A DNA stretch of 25,114 nucleotides from Bacteroidales bacterium UBA3816. Lineage in GTDB: Bacteria; Bacteroidota; Bacteroidia; Bacteroidales; P3. The position numbers and the translations under genes are program-made. This document shows positions 8,175 to 15,794 of the stretch, piece by piece. Position 1 is the stretch's first letter, and each line of letters begins with the position of its first letter. The stretch covers positions 1-25,114 of the forward strand of contig DFDY01000186.1 of assembly GCA_002368955.1 (NCBI GenBank), read 5' to 3'. Below the pieces are notes generated by a model. That model saw only the letters and a list, made by a program, of their open reading frames with translations, did no database searches and was not told where the DNA came from.

Positions 8175-9530
8175 ATGACATACACTCAAACTCTCGACTA
8201 CCTCTTTAACAGCCTGCCCATGTATCACCGCATCGGCCAGGCAGCCTACAAGGCCGACATCGCCAACACCGTTTCCCTCATGTCCCATTTGGGCAACCCC
8301 GAACGTCGGTTCCGCAGCATCCATGTGGCCGGTACCAACGGCAAAGGCTCAGTCTCCCACATGCTTGCCTCCGTGCTTATGCAGGCGGGCTATAAGGTAG
8401 GCCTCTACACTTCGCCCCATTTGGTCGACTTTCGCGAGCGCATTCGCATCAACGGCCAAATGATACCTCAGCAGCAGGTCACCGACTTCGTCGAACACCA
8501 CCGCGAGTTTATGCAGACGCTCCAGCTCAGTTTCTTCGAGATGACAGTAGGCTTGGCATTTGACTATTTCGCCCAAGAACAGGTCGATGTGGCAGTGGTG
8601 GAGGTGGGCATGGGTGGCCGACTGGACAGCACCAATGTCATCCACCCCGATCTCTGCGTCATCACTAATATCGGTCTCGACCACACCCAGTTCCTTGGCG
8701 ACACGCTGGCCAAGATAGCAGGCGAAAAGGCCGGCATTATCAAGCCCCATGTGCCCGTAGTGATAGGGGAGACCCACCCGGAAACCAAGCCTGTCTTCGA
8801 GGCCAAAGCCGCTGAGATGCAGGCTCCCATCTGCTTTGCCGACAGTAAATACACCCTCCGCGAAACCCAGCACCCGGCCGACCAAGGCCTTGATTCCTAT
8901 GACCCCAACCTCCACTTTTCGGTGCAGGTGGTGGGCGACTGCCCCTTCGACTTGCAGTCCAATGAATTCACCTGCCCCCTCAGCGGCAGCTATCAACTCC
9001 ACAACATTGCCACCCTCTTACAGGCATTGGGACTGCTCCCGTCGTTGGGGTACAATATCTCAGAGAATCACATTCGTCAGGGCATAGCCCATGTGGTGGA
9101 CGACACCGGCCTCCATGGCCGCTGGCAGCTCATGGACCGCCTTCCCCTCACCATCTGTGAGACCGCCCACAATGCCGATGGCGTGAATGCCATGTTGCAG
9201 AAACTATGTGAAATTCCTTATCGGCACCTCCACCTTATCTATGGCTGTGTCAACGACAAAGACTATCGCAAAATCCTGCGCATGATGCCGCATGAGCGCA
9301 CCACCTACTACTACACACAGCCCAGCGTTCCCCGCGGACTTCCCGTCGAACAGCTGGCCGCTGCCGCCCAGGACGAAAACATGTCCGGCGCATCCTTCGC
9401 CCAAGTGGGTCAGGCCATTCAGGCCGCCCGCCAGGCCGCTGACCCGCATCACGACTTGGTTCTTGTCACTGGAAGCATCTTCCTTGTAGCCGATGCCGTG
9501 GAATATTATTCAACTCAAATCGGTCATTAG
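8175..9530 (+). CDS. folC: Folylpolyglutamate synthase / dihydrofolate synthase
   Basis: Cytosolic Mur-ligase-family enzyme that adds glutamate to dihydropteroate or folate using ATP. 451 residues, close to the family's usual 420-450. Visible motifs are the P-loop GTNGKGS (residues 53-59), HLVDFRERIRING, VEVGMGGRLDSTN (about 142-154), TNIGLDHTQFLGDTLAKIAGEKAGIIK cut here to its hallmarks NIGLDHT and GEKAGI, and ETAHNADG near 328-335 where many homologues have DxAHN. The ATG start gives the standard N-terminus (TYTQTLDYLFNSLPMY). It is the last gene of the TPR-barrel unit and is closed by the terminator at 9613-9649. Whether it makes dihydrofolate, polyglutamates or both is not decidable here. 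Confidence 0.95.
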   Translation: MTYTQTLDYLFNSLPMYHRIGQAAYKADIANTVSLMSHLGNPERRFRSIHVAGTNGKGSVSHMLASVLMQAGYKVGLYTSPHLVDFRERIRINGQMIPQQQVTDFVEHHREFMQTLQLSFFEMTVGLAFDYFAQEQVDVAVVEVGMGGRLDSTNVIHPDLCVITNIGLDHTQFLGDTLAKIAGEKAGIIKPHVPVVIGETHPETKPVFEAKAAEMQAPICFADSKYTLRETQHPADQGLDSYDPNLHFSVQVVGDCPFDLQSNEFTCPLSGSYQLHNIATLLQALGLLPSLGYNISENHIRQGIAHVVDDTGLHGRWQLMDRLPLTICETAHNADGVNAMLQKLCEIPYRHLHLIYGCVNDKDYRKILRMMPHERTTYYYTQPSVPRGLPVEQLAAAAQDENMSGASFAQVGQAIQAARQAADPHHDLVLVTGSIFLVADAVEYYSTQIGH

Positions 9531-9612
9531 GCCGACATTTGGACATCTGACACAAATCCTAACGACCAATTGGGGTTCAAGTGCTGGGAAGTAGTCAGTA
9601 CGCAAATAATAG

Positions 9613-9649
9613 AAAACCGCTCTCTTTTTTCAACTTAGAGAGCGGTTTT
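9613..9649. terminator. Bidirectional intrinsic terminator between folC and GPx
   Basis: A perfect 13-bp stem (9613-9625 with 9637-9649) and an 11-base loop. Plus-strand RNA continues into TTTG; minus-strand RNA continues into TTTTCTATTATT. It sits between converging genes, so it can end both units. Confidence 0.9.
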
Positions 9650-9694
9650 TTGTCTTCCTAATTCAGTTGCGAATGGGCTAGGGGTCGAGTCCTC

Positions 9695-10303
9695 TTACAA
9701 GGCATTGGACACGGCGGTCTCCACGGCCGACATGGCCTTCTCGGGCTCAAAACGGTTGATCACCTCGCCATTGCGGTCGATGAGGAATTTGGTGAAATTC
9801 CAGCGTATGTTACCCGGCTTCTTGCTCTTGAGCCAAACATACAGAGGCGATGCGTTGGCCCCGTTCACGTCAATCTTGGCAAACTGCGGGAACGTGATGT
9901 TGTAGCGAGAAGTGCAGAACTCGTGAATGTCGTCAAAAGAGCCGGGAGCCTGATTGCCAAACTGGTTACAGGGGAAGTCCAGTATTTCAAAGCCGATGTC
10001 GTGGTAGCGTTCATAGATACGTTCCAAGTCGGTATACTGTGGAGTATAGCCACATTGTGTAGCCGTGTTGACCACCAGCAGCACTTTGCCACGATAGGCA
10101 CTCAGCGACACGCTGTCGCCGTTGCCGTCCATGACCTTGAACTGGTAGATGTTGTCGGCTGGCTCCTCGGGCGGCACACTGTCCTGTGTCACCGTGTCGG
10201 TGACAGGGGGATTGACTTCAGGGTTCTCGGGTTTGGTGCATGCTACCCATGTTGCTACCGTGGCCACCATGAGAATTAAAGCAAATTGTTTCTTTCTGTT
10301 CAT
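9695..10303 (-). CDS. Glutathione peroxidase-family lipoprotein
   Basis: Thiol peroxidase of the cysteine-GPx group that reduces peroxides. From the ATG at 10301-10303 it has 202 residues: a hydrophobic signal with candidate lipobox WVAC (Cys22), a Pro/Glu/Thr linker to about residue 50, then the GPx domain. The tetrad is complete: NTATQCGYTPQY (peroxidatic Cys84), FPCNQFGNQAPGS (Gln), and WNFTKFL (Trp, Asn). A longer in-frame start at 10360 is rejected because it would translate through the terminator hairpin at 10332-10361. The lipobox is weak (Trp at -3), so a plain signal anchor is possible, but export to the envelope seems likely. The probable reductant is thioredoxin-like, as for most Cys-GPx enzymes. 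No promoter box is evident; expression may come from readthrough of the gene upstream. Confidence 0.88.
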   Translation of the reverse strand: MNRKKQFALILMVATVATWVACTKPENPEVNPPVTDTVTQDSVPPEEPADNIYQFKVMDGNGDSVSLSAYRGKVLLVVNTATQCGYTPQYTDLERIYERYHDIGFEILDFPCNQFGNQAPGSFDDIHEFCTSRYNITFPQFAKIDVNGANASPLYVWLKSKKPGNIRWNFTKFLIDRNGEVINRFEPEKAMSAVETAVSNAL

Positions 10304-10331
10304 TGATTGCTGTATAATAATTACTAGAAAA

Positions 10332-10361
10332 AATGAGGCGGTGCGTTGGCACCGCCTCATT
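10332..10361 (-). terminator. Intrinsic terminator after the small lipoprotein gene
   Basis: A perfect 13-bp stem (10332-10344 with 10349-10361) and loop GTTG, followed on the minus strand by TTTTCTAG. It begins 16 bases after the stop of the gene ending at 10377. Confidence 0.9.
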
Positions 10362-10376
10362 AATCACTGTTCATTG

Positions 10377-10823
10377 TTATTGTGCTGTTCCCAAAGCCTG
10401 CAACAGGGTGATGATGGAGGTGACCGTGTTCACATTTTGGCTGATGTTGGAGGCGTTCACGTTCAGACCGGTCAGGTTGTTCATCGTGTTGATGACGCTG
10501 TTGACGTTGGCTGAAGTAATCAGGCTGCCGCCCGCGGCCACCATGCCGGCGGCGAAAGAGGTCTTGTAACTGCTGTTGGTCTGATTGGAGCGGTATCCGG
10601 TGTAACCGGTGGCCAGAGCCAGGGCATTGGTCAGGTCGGTGGTGTTGCTGAGGCTGATGGTGCCGTTGGCCTTGTAGGACTTGTAGAGGCCAATCAGGGC
10701 GTTGGCCGTGCTCTGTCCGACAGCCTTAGCGGCTGCGTCGGATGCCGTAAGAGATTTCATGCTGCTGCAAGACACAAAGGACAGTGTTGCAAAGCACATC
10801 AAAATGATACTGAGTCTTTTCAT
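10377..10823 (-). CDS. Small putative lipoprotein, family not recognised
   Basis: 148 residues. Signal peptide with lipobox FVSC (Cys19), followed by SSMKSLTASDAAAKAVGQS. The mature part is low in charge and rich in Ala, Ser, Thr and Asn, with helical-looking stretches (DAAAKAVGQSTANALIGLYK, about 30-50) and a C-terminal Asn/Val/Thr-rich segment (NVNSVINTMNNLTGLNVNAS and NVNTVTSIITLLQAL). Such small Ala/Asn-rich lipoproteins occur in Bacteroidales, but I cannot name the family or a function. It has its own -7 box 40 bases upstream and its own strong terminator, so it is a single-gene unit. This suggests a substantial transcript. Confidence 0.75.
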   Translation of the reverse strand: MKRLSIILMCFATLSFVSCSSMKSLTASDAAAKAVGQSTANALIGLYKSYKANGTISLSNTTDLTNALALATGYTGYRSNQTNSSYKTSFAAGMVAAGGSLITSANVNSVINTMNNLTGLNVNASNISQNVNTVTSIITLLQALGTAQ

Positions 10824-10862
10824 GATTTAATTTTATTTGTTATTACTTATTTTTCCAAATTG

Positions 10863-10870
10863 CAAAAATA
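10863..10870 (-). promoter_or_regulatory. -7 promoter element for the small lipoprotein gene
   Basis: On the minus strand, TATTTTTG matches TAnnTTTG exactly, 40 bases before the ATG at 10823. I see no convincing TTTG at the -33 distance. Confidence 0.5.
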
Positions 10871-11135
10871 CACATTTTTTACCAATAAGTGTGTTTTTTC
10901 CTTATTTTCTTGCATTGCCTATTGCTTGAAATTTGCCTATTGTTTTTCTCTTCAACTTTTTTGTTTGTATGGATATGACCACTATTTTCATTCAGTCCCA
11001 CTTTTGTGTGACTCTTGCTGAATGCATCTGTTTGCTTTTGATAATCATTGTACTTTACCGATAGTTTATAGGGCACTATTTATAGTTCACCTCTTTGGAG
11101 TGTTTTTAAGATGACCCATCAATGTGAAAAAAAAC
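10871..11135. other. AT-rich intergenic stretch between divergent genes
   Basis: No supportable gene. A minus-strand frame at 10879-11076 (65 codons) is Lys/Asn-rich and looks random. A 10-base direct repeat TTGCCTATTG is at 10915-10924 and 10933-10942. Confidence 0.5.
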
Positions 11136-11165
11136 TTGTGGATTGGAAAAAAAAGCGTAAATTTG
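11136..11165 (+). promoter_or_regulatory. Bacteroidota-type promoter of pruA
   Basis: TTG (11136-11138), a 19-base spacer and TAAATTTG (11158-11165) match the -33/-7 consensus. The ATG follows 51 bases after the -7 box. Confidence 0.7.
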
Positions 11166-11216
11166 CAAACTGATTTTAGGGATTATTTTTTGTTAAATAC
11201 ATATTATTAAAGCCTT

Positions 11217-12851
11217 ATGAACAATACCATCTTCTCTTTTCCCAAGCCTGAGAACGAACCAGTTTTCGGCTACAAACCCGGCAGTGCCGAACGTAAAGAA
11301 ATCCGCAAGGCCCTTGACGAGCTGTACAATGTGGTGACCGACATCCCCGCCATCATTGGTGGCCAGGAGGTGCGCACCGGTGAGACTGGCACCGTGGTGA
11401 TGCCCACAGAGAACCACCATGTGCTGGCCAAGTACTACAAAGTGGGCGAAAAGGAGGTGCAGATGGCCATTGAGGCCGCCATGAAGGCTCATGAGGAGTG
11501 GGCCAACACCCCTTGGATTGACCGCGCCAGCGTGATGCAGAAGATTGCCACACTGATTTGCGGCAAGTATCGCTGGCTGATTAACGCCGCCACCATGCTG
11601 GGCCAGGGCAAGACCACCATGCAGGCCGAGATTGACTCGGCATGTGAGCTGGCCGACTTCCTCCGTTACAATGCCTACTATGCTTCGCAAATATACAGCG
11701 ACCAGCCTTGCAGCGACAAGGGTACGCTGAACTATGTGACTTACCGCCCCTTGGAGGGCTTTGTGTTTGCCATCACCCCGTTCAACTTCACTTCCATTGC
11801 CAGCAATCTCTGCCTGTCGCCTGTGCTGATGGGCAATGTGTGCATCTGGAAGCCCAGCACCACTGCGTTGCTCTCCAACTATTTGCTGATGAAGATATAC
11901 AAAGAGGCCGGCCTGCCCGACGGCGTGGTGAACTTCTTGCCCGGCAGTGGCTCTACCATTGGCAAGGTGGCTTTTGCCAATCCCAATCTGGCCGGCGTGC
12001 ATTTCACCGGCTCGACCGGTACCTTCAACAGTTTCTGGAAATCCATTGGCGACAATATTGCCAACTATCGCACCTATCCCAAGATTGTGGGCGAGACGGG
12101 CGGCAAGGACTTCATCTTTGTGCACAAGTCGGCCGATGCCGACCAGGTGGCCACGGCCATCGTGAGGGGTGCCTTTGAGTTCCAGGGACAGAAGTGCTCG
12201 GCTGCCAGCCGTGCCTACGTGCCCGCAAGCCTGTGGCCCGCAGTAAAGGAGCTGGTGGGCAAGATGATGGCCGAGATAAAGATGGGTGACGTGCGCGACT
12301 TTGGTGCCTTTGTGAATGCGGTTATCGACGAGGCCTCATTCGACAACAACATGCGCTACATTGAGCACGCCAAGCAGAGCCCCGATGCAGAGATTGTTTT
12401 TGGTGGTCACGGCGACAAGAGTCAAGGTTGGTTCATCGAGCCCACTGTCATTCTGGCTAAGACACCGAAGTACAAATCGATGTGTGAGGAGATTTTCGGT
12501 CCCATCATTACCATCTATGTCTATGACGATGACAAGTATGAGGAGACATTGCACTTATGCGATGAGACTTCTCCCTATGCTCTCACCGGTGCCATCTTTG
12601 CCAACGACCGCAAGGCTCTGCGCCAAGGGGCTGAGATTTTGAAATATGCGGCGGGCAACATTTACTATAACGACAAACCCACGGGAGCCGTGGTGGGTCA
12701 GCAGCCTTTTGGCGGTGCTCGTGCCAGCGGCACCAACGACAAGGCAGGCTCGTATCTTAACCTGATTCGCTGGACCAGTCCTCAGGCTATCAAGGAGACC
12801 TTTGACCCTGCCCACGATTACAAGTACCCCTTTATTAGCAACGCTGAATAA
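11217..12851 (+). CDS. pruA: L-glutamate gamma-semialdehyde (1-pyrroline-5-carboxylate) dehydrogenase
   Basis: NAD-dependent aldehyde dehydrogenase that oxidises glutamate semialdehyde to glutamate, the second step of proline breakdown. 544 residues, the usual length for the stand-alone enzyme. Visible are ITPFNFTSIASN (about 189-200), HFTGSTGTF, the general base Glu293 in GETGGKD, the nucleophile Cys327 in GQKCSAASR, EEIFGPI near 427, and FGGARASGTNDKAG near the end. The proline dehydrogenase (first step) is not next to it. It has its own promoter and a trailing hairpin, so it is probably transcribed alone. Being a monofunctional PruA rather than part of a PutA fusion is normal for Bacteroidota. 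Confidence in the assignment is high because the N-terminal third also matches the P5CDH subgroup. Confidence 0.95.
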   Translation: MNNTIFSFPKPENEPVFGYKPGSAERKEIRKALDELYNVVTDIPAIIGGQEVRTGETGTVVMPTENHHVLAKYYKVGEKEVQMAIEAAMKAHEEWANTPWIDRASVMQKIATLICGKYRWLINAATMLGQGKTTMQAEIDSACELADFLRYNAYYASQIYSDQPCSDKGTLNYVTYRPLEGFVFAITPFNFTSIASNLCLSPVLMGNVCIWKPSTTALLSNYLLMKIYKEAGLPDGVVNFLPGSGSTIGKVAFANPNLAGVHFTGSTGTFNSFWKSIGDNIANYRTYPKIVGETGGKDFIFVHKSADADQVATAIVRGAFEFQGQKCSAASRAYVPASLWPAVKELVGKMMAEIKMGDVRDFGAFVNAVIDEASFDNNMRYIEHAKQSPDAEIVFGGHGDKSQGWFIEPTVILAKTPKYKSMCEEIFGPIITIYVYDDDKYEETLHLCDETSPYALTGAIFANDRKALRQGAEILKYAAGNIYYNDKPTGAVVGQQPFGGARASGTNDKAGSYLNLIRWTSPQAIKETFDPAHDYKYPFISNAE

Positions 12852-12863
12852 CACATAATTAAC

Positions 12864-12895
12864 TTGTGAGCCGCACCGTATGGTGCGGCTCACAA
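12864..12895 (+). terminator. Strong hairpin after pruA
   Basis: A perfect 14-bp stem (12864-12877 with 12882-12895) and loop GTAT, starting 12 bases after the pruA stop. The following tract (ATTTACTAAC) is only moderately T-rich, so it may be a weaker terminator or an RNA 3' stabiliser. Confidence 0.7.
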
Positions 12896-12919
12896 ATTTA
12901 CTAACTTATATTATCTCAA

Positions 12920-13657
12920 GTGAAAAAAAACTTTTTTGTACTGATCGTTTTGTTGACGATGGCCTCATGCGTCATTGCACAACCGAGTGAATCAAACCGT
13001 ACCACTGTGAGCAGCAACTCCCCCGAGATTGCTCAGTGCAGTAAATGGACTTTTGGCCTGCAAGCGGGTGCCACGTTGAACTCCCCAGCAGCCGGTTCGG
13101 CCTACACCAATATTTCTTACGATCCTTTTGTTGGCATCAGCTATGGTCTGAGTGTGCGTTACACACCCTTCAAGTGGCTTGCAGTCCGCACAGGAATCAG
13201 CAGGATTGCTAAGAACTATTTTTTTTCAAGAAACAATATCATGGGCATAGAGGGTGCCTCTTATGGCACGATGGTGCGTAATACTTTTTTTGATGTGCCC
13301 CTGATGGCCGACCTTTCGATTGGCAAAAAGGTACGTTATCATCTGTTCCTAGGTGCCTATGTGGGCTTTTGGGGCAAGTCAACCATGGAAGGCGAAGCCA
13401 TTCCCGTGGAAAATGTTGGCGAGGTGTCACGTTTTAATGAGCAGTACACCTTCAACAGTATTCGCGACAACCGCTTTGATGCTGGTTTGAACTATGGCTT
13501 GGGCATTAGCATTCCCTGCTCTCAAAGAATCGGGATCGACGTGGATATGTTGTGGTACTATGGCCTCACAGACTTGCAGAAACCTTATATGACACAGCTT
13601 AACCCAATCTATAACACCACATTCCTTCTGCAGGTGGCCGCCACCTATAAATTATGA
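12920..13657 (+). CDS. Outer-membrane beta-barrel protein, copy 1 of the barrel/S41 pair
   Basis: 245 residues, GTG start (no in-frame ATG upstream; the N-terminus KKNFFVLIVLLTMASCVIAQ is a good signal peptide). The signal holds TMASC, which could pass as a lipobox at Cys17, but cleavage after IAQ (residue 21) suits a barrel better. The mature chain is a small barrel of the porin/opacity type: GLQAGATLNS, YGLSVRYTPFKWLAVRTGI, HLFLGAYVGFWG, LNYGLGISI, and a C-terminal strand NTTFLLQVAATYKL. It is clearly homologous to the product at 15000-15743 (shared KWL..R, VP, IG/VGK, YNTTF(L/V)LQ). It sits 37 bases ahead of an S41 peptidase gene. Function unknown; a membrane partner, anchor or substrate of the protease is inferred only from position. 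Confidence 0.78.
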   Translation: MKKNFFVLIVLLTMASCVIAQPSESNRTTVSSNSPEIAQCSKWTFGLQAGATLNSPAAGSAYTNISYDPFVGISYGLSVRYTPFKWLAVRTGISRIAKNYFFSRNNIMGIEGASYGTMVRNTFFDVPLMADLSIGKKVRYHLFLGAYVGFWGKSTMEGEAIPVENVGEVSRFNEQYTFNSIRDNRFDAGLNYGLGISIPCSQRIGIDVDMLWYYGLTDLQKPYMTQLNPIYNTTFLLQVAATYKL

Positions 13658-13694
13658 TAACAATTACATATTTGACTAAAATAAACTTCAAGAT

Positions 13695-14960
13695 ATGACT
13701 AAAATGAATTTTTTTAATATAAAGCTGCTGGCCGGTAGCCTTGTTTTGTTGCTTCTTGTTACTTCCTGCCGCAAGGAGCCACTGGATATCCAGTCCCCAC
13801 TTACCCGCACATGTACCACCTATTCCGAACAGTTTGAGGCTGTATGGGAGGGTATAGACCACACCTATGTCCTTTGGAGCCGCGACACGGTGGACTGGGA
13901 TGCGCGCTATGAGAAATACAGACCTATCTTTGCTTCTTTCGATGCCAACGGAGTTGATTCAGCCACCTATGTCTCAACTTGGCAAAAGTGCACTGAAGGC
14001 TTATTGGACCATCATATGGCCATCATTCTGTGGAATCCGGTAGGAAAATTTACTACTGTGATTACTCCGGCGAAAAATGATTATGGACATGTGACTAACT
14101 ATGATGCCCAAGTGGCCGCCCTCAAAGCACAGTCAGGCATAAGCCAATATGTCGATTATAAGGACAATAATAGAAAATTCGTCAATAGCGTATTCTGCCT
14201 GCTCCCGGGTAAAACTGAGGGTAAGTACATCGCCTATTTCCGTTTTTCCAAGTTTGATGTTGCTTCAATGAACCGAGCCCCTAATGAAGCACTGCTCCCG
14301 TTTGCGGCTTTCTATGGCGACTCGCTTGGCAGAGGTATTCATAATGGCGCTGCCGATCGTGAAGACGTAGAGTCGATTATTGTGGATTTAAGAAACAATA
14401 TCGGCGGCAATGTTAATGAGATTTCTCCATTCATCGTATCGTTGCTTCAGGATTATGCCAACTTTGGCTACTCACGCTACAAACAGGGTCTGGGACGTTT
14501 GGACTATACCGGATGGCTCCCGGTGCAAATTAATTGCCCCAAGTATCATTTGACAACACCCAAACCTATTGTGGCTTTGACCGATATAAATACAGTCAGT
14601 TGTGCCGAGATGAGCGCCCAAATCATCAAGAACCTACCCAACGGCACAGTGATAGGCGAACGCACCTACGGGGCCACCTGCTCTTTGGCTCCGAATATGA
14701 TTACTATTGACATGTACTATTCAGGCTGTTTTGGCGACTCCAACATGTACAATAATTTAAAACCTGCCTTGGCCAATCAGAACGAGTTTCGCTATTATGT
14801 CTATAGTGCCACTTTCGATATTGTTACTACTGAGTATCAGACTTTGGAAGGTGTTGGTGTCAAGCCCGACATTGAGGTGCTTTACGATGCTACTTCGTTG
14901 GCCTCGGGTCGCGATAATCAGTTGGAGCGCGCCCTGCAGTACCTCCGTACCGGCAACTAA
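13695..14960 (+). CDS. S41-family serine peptidase, lipoprotein, copy 1
   Basis: 421 residues. Lipoprotein signal with Cys25 (LLVTSCRKE). The N-terminal segment FEAVWEGIDHTYVLW...VDWDARYEKYRP is the helical region typical of S41 proteins. LLDHHM (Asp105-His106-His107) aligns with the DGHT motif of Ser-His S41 members, making His107 the likely base. After GKYIAYFRFSKF (about 176-187) and SIIVDLRNNIGGN (about 227-239) comes the nucleophile Ser302 in TVSCAEMS, then IGERTYGA. The residue after YG, Lys in CtpA/Tsp, is Ala, so this is not a Ser-Lys enzyme. No room for a normal PDZ domain is evident between His107 and the core. An alternative start is Met4. The charged residues after Cys25 do not form the acidic surface-export signal. 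Substrate unknown. Confidence 0.85.
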   Translation: MTKMNFFNIKLLAGSLVLLLLVTSCRKEPLDIQSPLTRTCTTYSEQFEAVWEGIDHTYVLWSRDTVDWDARYEKYRPIFASFDANGVDSATYVSTWQKCTEGLLDHHMAIILWNPVGKFTTVITPAKNDYGHVTNYDAQVAALKAQSGISQYVDYKDNNRKFVNSVFCLLPGKTEGKYIAYFRFSKFDVASMNRAPNEALLPFAAFYGDSLGRGIHNGAADREDVESIIVDLRNNIGGNVNEISPFIVSLLQDYANFGYSRYKQGLGRLDYTGWLPVQINCPKYHLTTPKPIVALTDINTVSCAEMSAQIIKNLPNGTVIGERTYGATCSLAPNMITIDMYYSGCFGDSNMYNNLKPALANQNEFRYYVYSATFDIVTTEYQTLEGVGVKPDIEVLYDATSLASGRDNQLERALQYLRTGN

Positions 14961-14999
14961 TACCTTTAGCAATTATTAATTGATCCATATTTTGAAACA

Positions 15000-15743
15000 A
15001 TGAAAATCAACCAACTTTCGGCACACTTGCTCATAGCACTGATGCTCTTTATACCAGCTGCACTCATGGGCCAAGAGGTTTCTGCCGATACCTCTCTGGA
15101 GGTTGTCCAAACTCCGCGTGTGAGACATTTCTCAGTCGGCGTATTGGGCGGTGTGGACCGCAACTATCACATCATCAATATGTCCTACATGACGGACTAC
15201 ACTTATCCCAACTTTACCCTCGGCAAGTCGCTAGGTGTTCAATTGGGCTATTCGCCATGGAAGTGGCTGACGTTCAGGGTGGACGGTGTTTTGGTGGAGA
15301 AGAACTATTCTCGCGACCACCTGTTGCCCTATAATGCGGGTTCCTATCCTGACACGACAACCAACCAGTATCTGAATGTACCCGTTGTGGTAATGCTAAA
15401 TGTAGGCAAAACAATTCGTCTGCATGCCTTTGGTGGCGTTTATGGCGGCTACTGGCTTACCAGCCACCGTAAGGGGCGGACGATGGCCGTGTTTGGCTCA
15501 CCGGAATATGATGAGGAGGTAGACCTGGATTCGGAGGAGTCGCAGATAAAGTATAACCGCAAAGACGGCGGCTTTACCTATGGAGTTGGGCTGAGCGGCG
15601 TGATTGCACAGCAGATTGAACTAGGTGCCGAGGCGCGGTGGTACTATGGAATCTATGACATCCAAAAGGAGTATATGATGAATCTTAACCCCCGTTATAA
15701 CACCACTTTTGTGTTACAGGCTGGTCTCAGCTACTGGTTTTGA
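15000..15743 (+). CDS. Outer-membrane beta-barrel protein, copy 2 of the barrel/S41 pair
   Basis: 247 residues with a signal peptide (1-25, ending LMGQ). The barrel strands include FSVGVLGGVDRNYHI, SLGVQLGYSPWKWLTFRVDG, LHAFGGVYGGYWL, FTYGVGLSGVIAQ, and a terminal strand NTTFVLQAGLSYWF ending in Phe, the standard barrel assembly signal (copy 1 ends in Leu). A long acidic insertion (EYDEEVDLDSEESQ, about 170-183) probably forms a loop. Identity with copy 1 is strongest in the last 30 residues and around the KWL..R strand. It starts 39 bases after the first S41 gene and ends 51 before the second. The ATG at 15000 is the only start that gives a full signal peptide. Confidence 0.8.
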   Translation: MKINQLSAHLLIALMLFIPAALMGQEVSADTSLEVVQTPRVRHFSVGVLGGVDRNYHIINMSYMTDYTYPNFTLGKSLGVQLGYSPWKWLTFRVDGVLVEKNYSRDHLLPYNAGSYPDTTTNQYLNVPVVVMLNVGKTIRLHAFGGVYGGYWLTSHRKGRTMAVFGSPEYDEEVDLDSEESQIKYNRKDGGFTYGVGLSGVIAQQIELGAEARWYYGIYDIQKEYMMNLNPRYNTTFVLQAGLSYWF

Positions 15744-15794
15744 TCCCCGAGTGCAAATGAAATAGAGTTTTAATATAGTCAGCGTTATTATCAA

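Noticed and set aside
10304..10360. N-terminal extension of the GPx protein from an ATG at 10360
   Set aside because: It translates the hairpin and T-tract of the preceding gene's terminator and puts 19 residues before a complete signal peptide.
10879..11076. 65-codon minus-strand frame in the AT-rich spacer
   Set aside because: Lys/Asn/Gln-rich without any motif or signal; typical random frame in AT-rich DNA.
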